A DNA stretch of 56,983 bases, from contig NZ_JAGGDJ010000037.1 in assembly GCF_017652985.1 (NCBI RefSeq), forward strand, positions 1 to 56,983, in the 5' to 3' direction. Source of the stretch: Paenibacillus artemisiicola. Its GTDB lineage: Bacteria; Bacillota; Bacilli; Paenibacillales; Paenibacillaceae. Below, in pieces: positions 1 to 7,960 of this stretch. Numbering within the stretch: the stretch's first letter is position 1; every line of letters begins with the position of its first letter. A program made the translations under genes and the position numbers. The notes below the pieces were generated by a model. It was not told the origin of the DNA, made no database searches, and saw only the letters and a program-made list of their open reading frames with translations.

Positions 1-658
1 TTAGGCGCGCCGGGTCCAGCGGCTCCGCCTGCCGGCCGCCCCGGCGCACGCCGGAGCCGAAATGCACGGCGCGGACGCCCGTCTCCCGCGCGAAGCCGGC
101 CGCCGTCTCCGGCGTCAGCCCGCTGCCGGCCATGACGGCCGGTCCCGCGGCGCCCGCGAGCCGGACCAGCCGGGCGATCTCGCGCCCCGCCTCCAGGACG
201 CTCGGCATGCCGCCGGACGTCAGCACCGCGCGGATCAACGGGTACCGCGCCAGCGTCTCGTAAGCCTCTTCCAAGTCGCGCGTCTCGTCGAACGCCCGAT
301 GGAACGTGACGGGCAGCCCGTCCGCCGCGTCGAGCAGCCGCTTCAGCTTCTCCTCGTCGACCGTGCGCGCCGGGGTCAGCGTCCCGAGCACGAACGCGCT
401 TGCGCCCGCCAGCCGCAGCGACCGCATATCGCGCATCATGCGCTTCATGTCCGCTTCATCGTAGTCGAACGATCGGCTGTGGGAACGAATCATGACGTGC
501 ACGGGTATCCCCGCCTCAGCCGCGGCTTGCTCGACGTCCGCGGCCGCCGGCGTCAGCCCGCCTTCCTCCATCGCCGAGACGAACTCGACGCGGTCCGCCC
601 CGTGCGCGGCGGCGATCGCCGCGTCTTCCGGCGTCAATGCAATCACTTCGAGCAGCAT
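1..658 (-). CDS. cutC: CutC-family copper homeostasis protein (C-terminus cut by window edge)
   Basis: CutC-family TIM-barrel protein, historically linked to copper tolerance in E. coli; its biochemical role in Firmicutes is unsettled. The frame stays open to base 1, so 219 residues are visible of a family usually 230-250 long. Recognisable segments are the N-terminus MLLEVIALTPEDA, then GADRVEFVSAMEEGG, the strand VHVMIRS followed by FDY, the strand VTFHRAFDE and the late VRAVHFGSGVR. The ATG at 656-658 follows AGGAG by seven bases. It is transcribed divergently from the germination operon and has its own promoter. The family call is firm; the copper role is only inferred from the family name. 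Confidence 0.9.
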   Translation of the reverse strand, partial: MLLEVIALTPEDAAIAAAHGADRVEFVSAMEEGGLTPAAADVEQAAAEAGIPVHVMIRSHSRSFDYDEADMKRMMRDMRSLRLAGASAFVLGTLTPARTVDEEKLKRLLDAADGLPVTFHRAFDETRDLEEAYETLARYPLIRAVLTSGGMPSVLEAGREIARLVRLAGAAGPAVMAGSGLTPETAAGFARETGVRAVHFGSGVRRGGRQAEPLDPARL

Positions 659-703
659 GCCGCAGCTCCTTTCGTCTCCGTCTCGCAATGCTCATTCCCT
701 CTC

Positions 704-732
704 ATTATAGGGGACGGGGCCGGCGGCGCCAA
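704..732 (-). promoter_or_regulatory. Sigma-A-like promoter of cutC
   Basis: On the minus strand TTGGCG (727-732) and a perfect TATAAT (704-709) are separated by 17 bases. The start codon lies about 45 bases downstream. Confidence 0.6.
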
Positions 733-749
733 CGAACGAACGCGGCGCA

Positions 750-779
750 GGATAGAATTTTTCCGATCCGGCCATTCTA
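750..779 (+). promoter_or_regulatory. Sigma-G-like (forespore) promoter of the germination operon
   Basis: GGATA (750-754) and CATTCTA (773-779) are separated by 18 bases. The second box fits the sigma-G/sigma-F -10 pattern CATnnTA; the first is one base off GYATR. Germinant-receptor operons are forespore-expressed in Bacillus, so the match is biologically sensible. The same CCATTCTAAG string occurs before the YhcN-like gene at 49291. Confidence 0.45.
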
Positions 780-810
780 AGGGAAATAAAGCCAAGGGAG
801 GAAAACCGCG

Positions 811-2373
811 GTGTTCAGGCATGCGATCTCGGGGAAACGACAGCATCAGCCCTTCATAGACAGCGAGCCGATGCCGCCGCTCGGCAGCCGCGCCGAGGAC
901 AACGCCGCCGCCATCCGGCAGCTCCTCGGCGCGCCGTCGGATTTGGCCGTCCGCACGTTCTCGATCGGCGCCGGCAAGCATATCTGCGTCCTGCTGTGCC
1001 TCGACGGACTCGTCGATAAACAGCTAATCAACGAACAGGTGCTGAAGCCCCTCATGCGGCGCTTCGAGGGCGAGCCGACGCCCGAACCGGACGGGCTGAC
1101 CGCGATGATCGAGCAGGAAGTGCTCTCCGTCATCGAGGTCCGCCGCGAAGACGCGATGGACGAGATCGTCCTCGGCATCCTGTCGGGCGACACCGCCCTG
1201 TTCGTCGACGGCAGCCGCACGGGCATCCTGCTCGACAGCAAAGGCTGGGAATGCCGGGGCGTCGAAGAGCCGCAAACGGAATCGATCATCCGCGGCTCCA
1301 GGGAAGGCTTCAACGAAATCATCCGGACCAACACCGCGCTCATCCGGCGCATCCTGCGCGACAGCCGCCTCCGGTTCGAGTCGTTCAAGCTGGGGCGCCG
1401 GACGAAGCGCGACGTCGTGCTCATCTATATCGAAGGCATCTGCAACCCGACGCTGAAGGATGAGGCGGTCCGGAGGCTTAAGAGCATCGACATCGACGAC
1501 GTCGCCGGCTCCGGCACGGTCGAGCACCTCATCACGGACAGCTTTCTGTCGCCGTTTCCGCTCATGCTGAACAGCGAACGGCCGGACAAGGTGACGGGCG
1601 GCCTGCTGCAGGGGCGGCTCGCCATTCTGGTGGACGGAGACCCGTTCGCGCTGATCTTTCCGATCACGTTCGCCTCGAACATTCATTCGCCGGAAGATTA
1701 TTACCAGCACTGGATCATCACGTCGGCCACGCGGATGCTTCGCATGCTCGCCACGTTCATCGCGACGTTCCTGCCGGCCATCTACATCGCGCTGCTGGAG
1801 TTCCATCACGGCATGATCCCGTCTACGCTCGCCTTCTCGATCGCCGGCGCGCGGGAGGGCGTGCCGTTCCCCGCCGTCGTCGAAGCGTTCGTGATGGAGA
1901 GCACCCTGGAGCTGCTGCGCGAAGCCGGCATCCGGCTGCCGAAGCCGATCGGCCAGACGATCGGCATCGTCGGCGGCCTTGTCATCGGCGAAGCGGCCGT
2001 GGCCGCGGGCATCGTCAGCCCGATCATGGTCATCGTCGTGGCGGTAACGGCCATCTCGTCGTTTTCGTTTCCGTCGTATTCGTTCGCGATCGCGCTGCGT
2101 CTCATCCGGTTCGCGACCATGCTGGCGGCCGCGTTCTTCGGTCTATACGGCATTATTCTCGCCTTCATCGCGATCAACATCCATTTCGTCAATCTGAAGA
2201 GCTTCGGCGTGCCGTATTCGGCGCCGCTCGCGCCGTTCTTCTCGCGCGATTGGAAAGACCTCTTCGTTCGGGCGCCCGCGAGCATGACGAGGGAGCGCCC
2301 CGAACATCTCAACCCGCTGGACCGCTACCTGGCGGACGACAGCCAAAGTGGTGACGACAATGAAATGGTTTGA
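811..2373 (+). CDS. Spore germination receptor A subunit (GerA family)
   Basis: A subunit of a GerA-type germinant receptor, sitting in the spore inner membrane and acting with the B and C subunits that follow. At 520 residues it is of normal length. A soluble N-terminal half (about residues 1-300; note TNTALIRRILRDSRLRFE and the later LITDSFLSPFPLMLNSERPD) is followed by hydrophobic segments from about 309-331 and a dense group at 385-460 (IGIVGGLVIGEAAVAAGIV onward). The start is GTG 811, preceded by GGGAGG with nine bases of spacing; the next in-frame methionine is well inside the protein. The end overlaps the start of the permease gene, so the pair is translationally coupled. Which germinant it senses cannot be read from sequence. 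Confidence 0.93.
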   Translation: MFRHAISGKRQHQPFIDSEPMPPLGSRAEDNAAAIRQLLGAPSDLAVRTFSIGAGKHICVLLCLDGLVDKQLINEQVLKPLMRRFEGEPTPEPDGLTAMIEQEVLSVIEVRREDAMDEIVLGILSGDTALFVDGSRTGILLDSKGWECRGVEEPQTESIIRGSREGFNEIIRTNTALIRRILRDSRLRFESFKLGRRTKRDVVLIYIEGICNPTLKDEAVRRLKSIDIDDVAGSGTVEHLITDSFLSPFPLMLNSERPDKVTGGLLQGRLAILVDGDPFALIFPITFASNIHSPEDYYQHWIITSATRMLRMLATFIATFLPAIYIALLEFHHGMIPSTLAFSIAGAREGVPFPAVVEAFVMESTLELLREAGIRLPKPIGQTIGIVGGLVIGEAAVAAGIVSPIMVIVVAVTAISSFSFPSYSFAIALRLIRFATMLAAAFFGLYGIILAFIAINIHFVNLKSFGVPYSAPLAPFFSRDWKDLFVRAPASMTRERPEHLNPLDRYLADDSQSGDDNEMV

Positions 2374-3466
2374 GTACGGCAACGACCGCGCCGGCACGGT
2401 CGAGGTAGCCGCCAGCGTCGCGTCGATCGTCGTCGGCGTCGGCATCTTGACCTTGCCCCGGCTCGTCGCCCAGACGACCGAATCGTCGGACGGCTGGATC
2501 TCCATCGCGGCCGCCGGCGCGGTCGCCATCTTCCTGGGCTGGGTGATGGCCCGTTACTGCGGGCTCCTGCACGACCAAGGCTTCTACGCCTTCAACGCGA
2601 AGCTCGTGTCCGCGCCGGTGTCGGCGTGCTTCACGACCCTGATCGCGCTCTACTTTATCCTGTATACCGCCTACGAGGTCCGGGCGATCGCCAACATCTC
2701 GAAGCAATACTTGTTCGAACGCACGCCCGTGGAATTCATCGCGCTCGCCTTCCTGCTCGTCGTTGCCTACGCCGTCGCCGGCTCGCGGGAAGGCATTCTC
2801 CGGCTCAACTTGATCTTCCTGCCTCCGGTCATCGTCATCGCGGCGGCGGTGCTCGTGTTCAGCATCGGCATTTTCAATATTCACGACCTCCGGCCGTTCT
2901 TCGTCACGGATTGGAAAGGCCTCGCCGCCGGCACGAAAAACAGCATTTTCTCGCTGATCGGCTTCGAATCGATCCTGTTTTACAGCACCATGATGAAGTA
3001 CCCCAAGGCGGCGCCGCGCGCGGTGGCGATCGGGCTCTCCATTCCGGTGATGTTCTATCTGCTCCTGTATCTCGTCTGCGTCGGCGTCTTCACGCAGCCG
3101 GCGCTTATGGAAATCACGTATCCGGCGGTCGAACTGGCGAAGGAAGCGCAAATTCCCGGCGAGTTCTTCGAACGGTTCGAATCGCTCTTCTTCGCGATCT
3201 GGATCATGACGATCTTCAATACCGCATCGATGTCCTTCGACGTCTGCGTGCACGCCTTGGACAGCATGATGCCGCGGACGGGACGGATCAAGTGGGTCAT
3301 CGGGATCAGCCCGGTCATCTACCTCGTCTGCATGTATCCGAAAAATCCCGGCGAGGTCGGCAAGCTCGGCGATCTCATCAGCTACAGCGGCCTCACCGTG
3401 GCGATTCTGGTGCCGATCCTGCTGTACCTGTACGCGCTGATGCGAGGCGCGAGGGCGGCCGCATGA
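2360..3466 (+). CDS. Spore germination receptor B subunit (GerAB/GerKB-type permease)
   Basis: Endospore germination permease of the APC-related GerAB family, about ten membrane segments, thought to hold the germinant-binding site of the receptor. The N-terminal segment VGVGILTLPRLVAQ, the loop after the first helices (DGWISIAAAGAVAIFLGWVM) and the central SLIGFESILFY are family-like. The frame opens at GTG 2348, but ATG 2360 has a GGTG six bases upstream and is the likelier start, giving 368 residues and a 14-base overlap with the A subunit. The stop overlaps the C-subunit start as ATGA. Function is firm as a class; specificity is unknown. Confidence 0.92.
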   Translation: MKWFEYGNDRAGTVEVAASVASIVVGVGILTLPRLVAQTTESSDGWISIAAAGAVAIFLGWVMARYCGLLHDQGFYAFNAKLVSAPVSACFTTLIALYFILYTAYEVRAIANISKQYLFERTPVEFIALAFLLVVAYAVAGSREGILRLNLIFLPPVIVIAAAVLVFSIGIFNIHDLRPFFVTDWKGLAAGTKNSIFSLIGFESILFYSTMMKYPKAAPRAVAIGLSIPVMFYLLLYLVCVGVFTQPALMEITYPAVELAKEAQIPGEFFERFESLFFAIWIMTIFNTASMSFDVCVHALDSMMPRTGRIKWVIGISPVIYLVCMYPKNPGEVGKLGDLISYSGLTVAILVPILLYLYALMRGARAAA

Positions 3467-4668
3467 GCCGCCGCAAAGCCTTTCTTGCCGGCTTCTCCGC
3501 ATTCGCCCTGCTTGCGCTGACCGGCTGCTGGGACCGGGTCGAGATCGACAAGCGGGGCTTCGTCGTCGGCGTCGCCATCGACAAGGCTAAGGGCGGCCAA
3601 AACAAGGATCGAAGCCGCAGCCCCGGCTCGCTGATCAGCGGGACATTCCAGTTCATCGTGCCCGCGGGGCTGAAATCCTCCTCCGGCAGCTCCGGCCGCG
3701 ATTCGAATGCCGGCCGAAGCTACTTCAATATCGGCGTCGAGGAGAGCTCCGTGGCCGCGCTCACCGCCAAGACGGCGGCCAGGACCAGCCGTTCGCCCTA
3801 TTACGAGCATTTGAAGCTGATCCTGATCTCCGAGGATATCGCGCGGGACGATTCGAAGTTCTCCGACGCGCTCGACTTCTTCCTGCGGGGCAAGGAAATG
3901 CGGCGCGACATGCACGTGCTCATCGCCGCCGGCAAGGCGCGCGAGATCTTGAACGTCCGCCCGTACAACGAGAACTACCCCGTCGCGTATCTCGAATCGA
4001 CGATCGCCAACACGATGAAAACCAACTACATGCTCAAATCGTCCCGGCTCGGGGATATCCATGAGCATTTGCTGCGCGACCAGAGCTTCACCATCCAGCT
4101 CGTCCGCAAACGCGGAGACGGCATCGCGCTGACGGGCGCCGCGCTGTTCGACGGAACCGAACACCGGCTGATCGGCGAATTGAACGGCGAGACGACGCAA
4201 GGGCTTAATTTTCTGACCGGCCAAATCAAGGGCGGCGTGATCGAAACGGCGTACAAAAACACCGCGATCACCGCCGAACTCGAACGGGCCGTCCGCAAAA
4301 TCAAGCTGACGGGCGGCGACGGACGGCGAATGAAGTTCACGATCGCGGTCGAAGCCGAAGGGACGATGGTCAAGTCGGTGAAAAACCTCGATTTGAACGA
4401 CCCCGCCGTTTTCCGGGGCATCGAGCGGCAGTTCGAAGACGAAATCCGTCGGGTTGCCGGGAAGACGCTCCAAACGCTGCAGCATAAGTACAAGAAGGAT
4501 GTCATCGGGCTGAACCGATTCCTGTACCAAAATCATTACCGCGCCTGGAAGCGCGTCGCGCCGGATTGGGAGCGGGGCGCGAATCTATTCGCGGCCGCCG
4601 ACATTGAAGTCACGGTCCGCATGAACATCCGCCGCATCGGCGACATCAACGAATCGGAGAGGGGGTAG
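3463..4668 (+). CDS. Spore germination receptor C subunit, lipoprotein (GerAC family)
   Basis: Lipoprotein subunit of the germinant receptor, 401 residues. The signal peptide ends in a clear lipobox, LALTGC followed by WDRVEIDKRGFVVGVAID, which is the typical GerAC opening (the WDR.E motif directly after the lipidated cysteine). The C-terminal domain with SLVKFKD-like repeats is represented by LNDPAVFRGIERQFEDEIRR and the end NRFLYQNHYRAWKRVAPDW, a GerAC hallmark. The ATG at 3463 overlaps the permease stop (ATGA), so an internal start in a larger open frame was chosen. It must assemble with the A and B subunits made from the same messenger. Confidence 0.93.
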   Translation: MSRRKAFLAGFSAFALLALTGCWDRVEIDKRGFVVGVAIDKAKGGQNKDRSRSPGSLISGTFQFIVPAGLKSSSGSSGRDSNAGRSYFNIGVEESSVAALTAKTAARTSRSPYYEHLKLILISEDIARDDSKFSDALDFFLRGKEMRRDMHVLIAAGKAREILNVRPYNENYPVAYLESTIANTMKTNYMLKSSRLGDIHEHLLRDQSFTIQLVRKRGDGIALTGAALFDGTEHRLIGELNGETTQGLNFLTGQIKGGVIETAYKNTAITAELERAVRKIKLTGGDGRRMKFTIAVEAEGTMVKSVKNLDLNDPAVFRGIERQFEDEIRRVAGKTLQTLQHKYKKDVIGLNRFLYQNHYRAWKRVAPDWERGANLFAAADIEVTVRMNIRRIGDINESERG

Positions 4669-4672
4669 CGCG

Positions 4673-5251
4673 ATGTGGAGCAAGCTCGCGGGGTCGGTTC
4701 CTTCGGGTACGATCTTGTTCTGCGCCTTCCTGTCCGCCGCGATCCCGTATCTGATCTATTCGATCAACCAGGCGCTGCATCGGCACGGCGATCCGCCGTG
4801 GATGCGGGCCGGCGCGCGGGCGGCGCAAGGTTCGCCGGGCAAGCCGGCCGCGAGCGGCGCGTCGGTAACGCGAGCGGCGCTAGGCGGTTCGGGCGCGTCG
4901 GGCAAGCAAGGCGGACAGACCGCGGAGCGCGCGAATAGGCAAGGCGGACAAGCTCCCGGGAACGCGCCGCAAACGCAAGGCGAGCCGCCTGCCTGGAGCG
5001 CCAACGCGCAAGGCGGGCAACCTGCCGATAACGCAAAGCCGCAAAACGCGCAGGCCGCGGGGAACGCAAACACCCAAGGCGGGCAGCCTGCGGGCAGCGC
5101 CAACGCGCAAGGCCATCAGGACGGTCAAAACCAGAACGGACCGGCGGACGCGCAAACGTCCGCGGCCGGCAATCCGCCCGGCGAAGCACCTCCTGCAGCA
5201 TCCGGATCATCCGGATCATCCGGATCATCCGGATCAAACAACAAGCCTTGA
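4673..5251 (+). CDS. Membrane-anchored low-complexity protein, fourth gene of the ger operon
   Basis: No family recognised. The 192-residue product has one hydrophobic segment near the N-terminus (about residues 10-30, SGTILFCAFLSAAIPYLIYS), a short basic stretch, then about 145 residues of low-complexity Gly/Ala/Asn/Gln/Pro sequence built on loosely repeated units such as NAQGGQPADNAK and NTQGGQPAGSAN. It ends in SGSSGSSGSSGS. The ATG lies four bases after the C-subunit stop behind AGAGGGGG, so it belongs to the operon. A role in anchoring or organising the receptor, or in the spore inner membrane, is only a guess from context; the tail looks disordered. Confidence 0.75.
   Translation: MWSKLAGSVPSGTILFCAFLSAAIPYLIYSINQALHRHGDPPWMRAGARAAQGSPGKPAASGASVTRAALGGSGASGKQGGQTAERANRQGGQAPGNAPQTQGEPPAWSANAQGGQPADNAKPQNAQAAGNANTQGGQPAGSANAQGHQDGQNQNGPADAQTSAAGNPPGEAPPAASGSSGSSGSSGSNNKP
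5201..5236 (+). repeat. Four perfect 9-bp tandem repeats inside the ger operon fourth gene
   Basis: The unit TCCGGATCA occurs four times in a row and encodes the SGS repeats near the C-terminus. Copy-number change would stay in frame. Confidence 0.9.
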
Positions 5252-5285
5252 CGGCCGATGGGCCGCCAAGGCTTGTTTGGTCTTT
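5239..5285. terminator. Bidirectional terminator between ger operon and GH123 gene
   Basis: Arms AACAAGCCTTG and CAAGGCTTGTT with an inner GGCC/GGCC pairing form a long stem, flanked by T-rich sequence (TCTTTTCGTT) to the right. It starts within the last codons of the upstream gene and separates two convergent genes. Confidence 0.75.
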
Positions 5286-5298
5286 TCGTTCCAAGAGG

Positions 5299-6960
5299 CT
5301 ACGCCCGCTCCGCCAGCTTCGCGTTCACCCATTCCCGCTTGGCGAGCAGCCAGGCGGCGTCCCGCGGATAGCGGCTGAACGTAATCGGCTCGTCCAGCCC
5401 TTCCTCCAACCCCGCGATGACGAATTCCCGGCCATACTTCTCCTCCAGCAGCCGGAGCGCCCTCATATCCTGCAGCGCTTCGCGGAGCACTTCGAGCCGG
5501 ATCGACTCCACCGGCCCGCCGTCCGCGCCCGGGTAGACGAGGAAGGCGTCGCCCGAAGGAAACGCGAGGCTCGCGTCCGTGACCCGGTACGGATCGATCG
5601 GGCCGACCGAGTACTGCGCGTACCAGAAGTTGAAGCCCCAGTGCAGGAAGCCCGCGAGATCGAATTTATACAGCTGGATGCCTAAGATCCGGTTGCGCGC
5701 GGAAGGCATGCTGAAGAAGCGATTCGCGACCTCCTTGTACTGCCCGCAGCAATAATACGTCCACAGGCCTTCGACCCCGTGATCCAGAAACGGCTCGATA
5801 TGGTTGCTGGCCGGAATCGGGTTCTTGACCAGTCCTTTCTCGTAGAACGCGAAATCCGACAGCGCGTCGATGACCGGGTAGTCCCCCAGCAGCTCGCCGA
5901 CCAGCCGGCTCGCGCGCGCATACGCGTCGATGTCCCGAAGCGACGGTTCGTCCGAGACATGGAACAGGCAGCGGTCCTGCAGGCCGTTCGCTTCGATCCA
6001 TGCCAGCAGCGCGGGCACGAACTGCCGCAGGAACGCTTCGTACGCTTCGCCGCCCGCGTCCGTCTCCCAGCCGAAGATCCGCCGCTCCTCGCCGCCGACA
6101 TCGGCCACGATCTTGGGCGCGTGCTTCGCCCCCCACTGCGTGAACAGATGCGAGAATTCGAAGCGCTCGATCCCTTCGCGCCGGCACAGCGCCACCCACC
6201 GCTCCAGCTTGGCGAAGCCGAACCGATAGCTTCCGTCCGCCTCGGCGCGGACGTCGACGAGCTGGACGGTCGGCCGTTCCCCGCCGACCCGCGTATCGAG
6301 CGGCGGCGTGAAGATCGGCGTCAGGATCACGTTCACGCCGTGCCTTGCCGCGGTGCGGACGTAGCGGCCGACGATCTCCCAGTGCCGCTCGCCGAACGCG
6401 TCGACGCCGTAATGGGTCGCCAGGCAATCGGCATGGAACCATTCCGTATGCAGCAGCTGCTGCTCCGGCAGCCGCAGCGGGACAATGTCGAGCTCGAAGT
6501 CCGTCTCCCCGAGCGGCTCGCCCTCCGCCGTCGCGAAGGCGACCGCGATCGCATGAACGCCCGGCCGCACGCCGGCGCGCGGCTCGACCGTCACCCAGAC
6601 GGAGCGCCATTGCCCGGGAAGCGCAGCCGCGCCGGCCCCGTCCGGCAGCTCGAACAGCGGATCGGGATACAGGCCCGGGGCCGTTCGCAGGACGCCATCG
6701 TCGTGATCCGCGTAGACCGGCAGCTCGGACGGCGCCAAGCCGACCGCCCGGAGCGTAATATCGGCCTCGATATCCGCGCGGACGGATACCCGCATGCCTT
6801 TGATCAGCGCGTCCGCCCGGTAAGCGACCTGGAAGGACGCGACCTCGTTCTCCAGCGCGCTCGCCCGCCGATAAGGCGCTTCCCGCAAGGGCTCGTCGGC
6901 GAATACCTTCGCGAGCGAGCTGACGCACCGCAGTTCAAGCTTCGTTTCATTCTCGTTCAT
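5299..6960 (-). CDS. GH123-like glycosidase (DUF4091 domain)
   Basis: Predicted 553-residue glycoside hydrolase related to GH123 N-acetyl-beta-galactosaminidases and the DUF4091 family. The N-terminal beta-rich region (residues about 1-180) precedes a TIM-barrel-like part with HTEWFHADCLATHYG, VNVILTPIFTPPLDT and RFEFSHLFTQWGAKHAP. LFHVSDEPSL (about residue 340) carries the adjacent Asp-Glu pair used by GH123 enzymes. The C-terminal LHWGFNFWYAQYSVGPIDPY and the final DALQDMRALRLLEEKYG-type segment are DUF4091-like. No signal peptide is visible. The open frame extends upstream, but the ATG at 6958-6960 follows GGAGG placed in the end of the CBM9-like gene, showing coupling. The true substrate is unknown. 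Confidence 0.8.
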   Translation of the reverse strand: MNENETKLELRCVSSLAKVFADEPLREAPYRRASALENEVASFQVAYRADALIKGMRVSVRADIEADITLRAVGLAPSELPVYADHDDGVLRTAPGLYPDPLFELPDGAGAAALPGQWRSVWVTVEPRAGVRPGVHAIAVAFATAEGEPLGETDFELDIVPLRLPEQQLLHTEWFHADCLATHYGVDAFGERHWEIVGRYVRTAARHGVNVILTPIFTPPLDTRVGGERPTVQLVDVRAEADGSYRFGFAKLERWVALCRREGIERFEFSHLFTQWGAKHAPKIVADVGGEERRIFGWETDAGGEAYEAFLRQFVPALLAWIEANGLQDRCLFHVSDEPSLRDIDAYARASRLVGELLGDYPVIDALSDFAFYEKGLVKNPIPASNHIEPFLDHGVEGLWTYYCCGQYKEVANRFFSMPSARNRILGIQLYKFDLAGFLHWGFNFWYAQYSVGPIDPYRVTDASLAFPSGDAFLVYPGADGGPVESIRLEVLREALQDMRALRLLEEKYGREFVIAGLEEGLDEPITFSRYPRDAAWLLAKREWVNAKLAERA

Positions 6961-6965
6961 ATCCG

Positions 6966-7613
6966 TTAGGCCTCCTCGTTCTTGTCCGGTCCGCCCGCGA
7001 ACAGCAGCGTGCCGAAGCGCTGCGGGACGTGGTAGTCCACGGCTCCCGTCGGGCGCCAAGCCCAGTAGCGGCGCTCGCCCGACCGGTCTTCGTCGATCCG
7101 GTAGGCGTTCCAGCGCCAATACGTGCCGTCCGCGGGCAGCCGGCCGAAGTTCGCGAGCGGCAGCCGGATCTCGTAGATCCGGCGCGCGCCGTCTTCGCGG
7201 ACGGCCGTTGCCATGCCGGCGGCATGCCACTCCGGCTCGATCGTCTTCGAGCCCCGCAAATCGTTGCGGATCCGCGCGTCGAACACGACGTTCCGCGGGC
7301 TGACCTCGAGCTCGTAATACATCGTGCCCGTCCCGTGCTCGTCCAGAAACAATTCCACGACGTCCTCTTCGTACAGCGGGTCGTCATGATTGCTCATCGT
7401 CGCGACGACATGGTCGTCCTCGCATTCGAACCGGAACCAGAGGTCGCTCCCGGTCCAGCAAGCCTGCACGGTCGTCCGCAGCGCCGGGGCGGCCCCCGTC
7501 ACGACGTCCGTCAGCAAGGCGGGCGCGACGCCGTCCCATGGGACGGAGCCGTCGGGCGCCGGTTCGACGTACCCGCAGCGATAGAGGCCGAGCTCCGCAT
7601 CCGAACGGTTCAT
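6966..7613 (-). CDS. CBM9-like carbohydrate-binding domain protein
   Basis: A 215-residue single-domain protein resembling the CBM9-like (DOMON-related) domains often found with sugar-active enzymes. Typical features are WTGSDLWFRFECEDDHV, the YEEDVVELFLDEHGTG segment (E..D.VE.F.D pattern) and YYELEVSPRNVVFDARI, ending in WAWRPTGAVDYHVPQRFGTL. No signal peptide is seen, so it probably acts inside the cell or as a partner of the glycosidase that follows only five bases later. It is the first gene of a two-gene operon. Binding specificity cannot be inferred. Confidence 0.75.
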   Translation of the reverse strand: MNRSDAELGLYRCGYVEPAPDGSVPWDGVAPALLTDVVTGAAPALRTTVQACWTGSDLWFRFECEDDHVVATMSNHDDPLYEEDVVELFLDEHGTGTMYYELEVSPRNVVFDARIRNDLRGSKTIEPEWHAAGMATAVREDGARRIYEIRLPLANFGRLPADGTYWRWNAYRIDEDRSGERRYWAWRPTGAVDYHVPQRFGTLLFAGGPDKNEEA

Positions 7614-7960
7614 CGCCTCGCCGCCCCTTTCGCACCCGCGGCCGCCTTCGCCTCTGAGCTCCGCGTTCGTTTGCCGCTTCGCCTTCCCGGCGGCCTGCGT
7701 TCGATTCGATGTTGCATGGCGCTCGCGCTCCTTCGCTCGGGGTCGCTTTCGGCTAATCGATTCTATTATAGAAGGCGGGCGGCGAAGAAGATTTACCGAA
7801 TCGGCCGGATTATTTGCACGCGCCGGTCCGGCGCCGGGCGCCGATCGAAGACCGCTCGCCCCCGCGCGCGCCGCGGCGAAAAGCCCCCTATCCGCGTTCC
7901 GGATAGAGGGCTTTCGCTTGGCGCGGCAGGCCGATTATCGTCCGATCGGCAAGCCTCGCG
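7614..7960. other. Intergenic region with one -10-like box and one terminator
   Basis: No credible gene. A perfect TATAAT on the minus strand (7765-7770) lies about 150 bases before the CBM9-like gene but has no good -35 partner, so an activator may be needed. The terminator of the upstream protease gene occupies 7879-7914. The rest is GC-rich and featureless to me. Confidence 0.5.
7879..7914 (-). terminator. Terminator after the SLH subtilase gene
   Basis: Stem formed by AGCCCCCTATCCG and CGGATAGAGGGCT around a four-base loop. On the minus strand it is followed by TTTT, 47 bases beyond the protease stop codon. Confidence 0.8.

Noticed and set aside
811..1463. Short frames inside the GerA gene in other phases
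   Set aside because: Shadow frames without ribosome sites.
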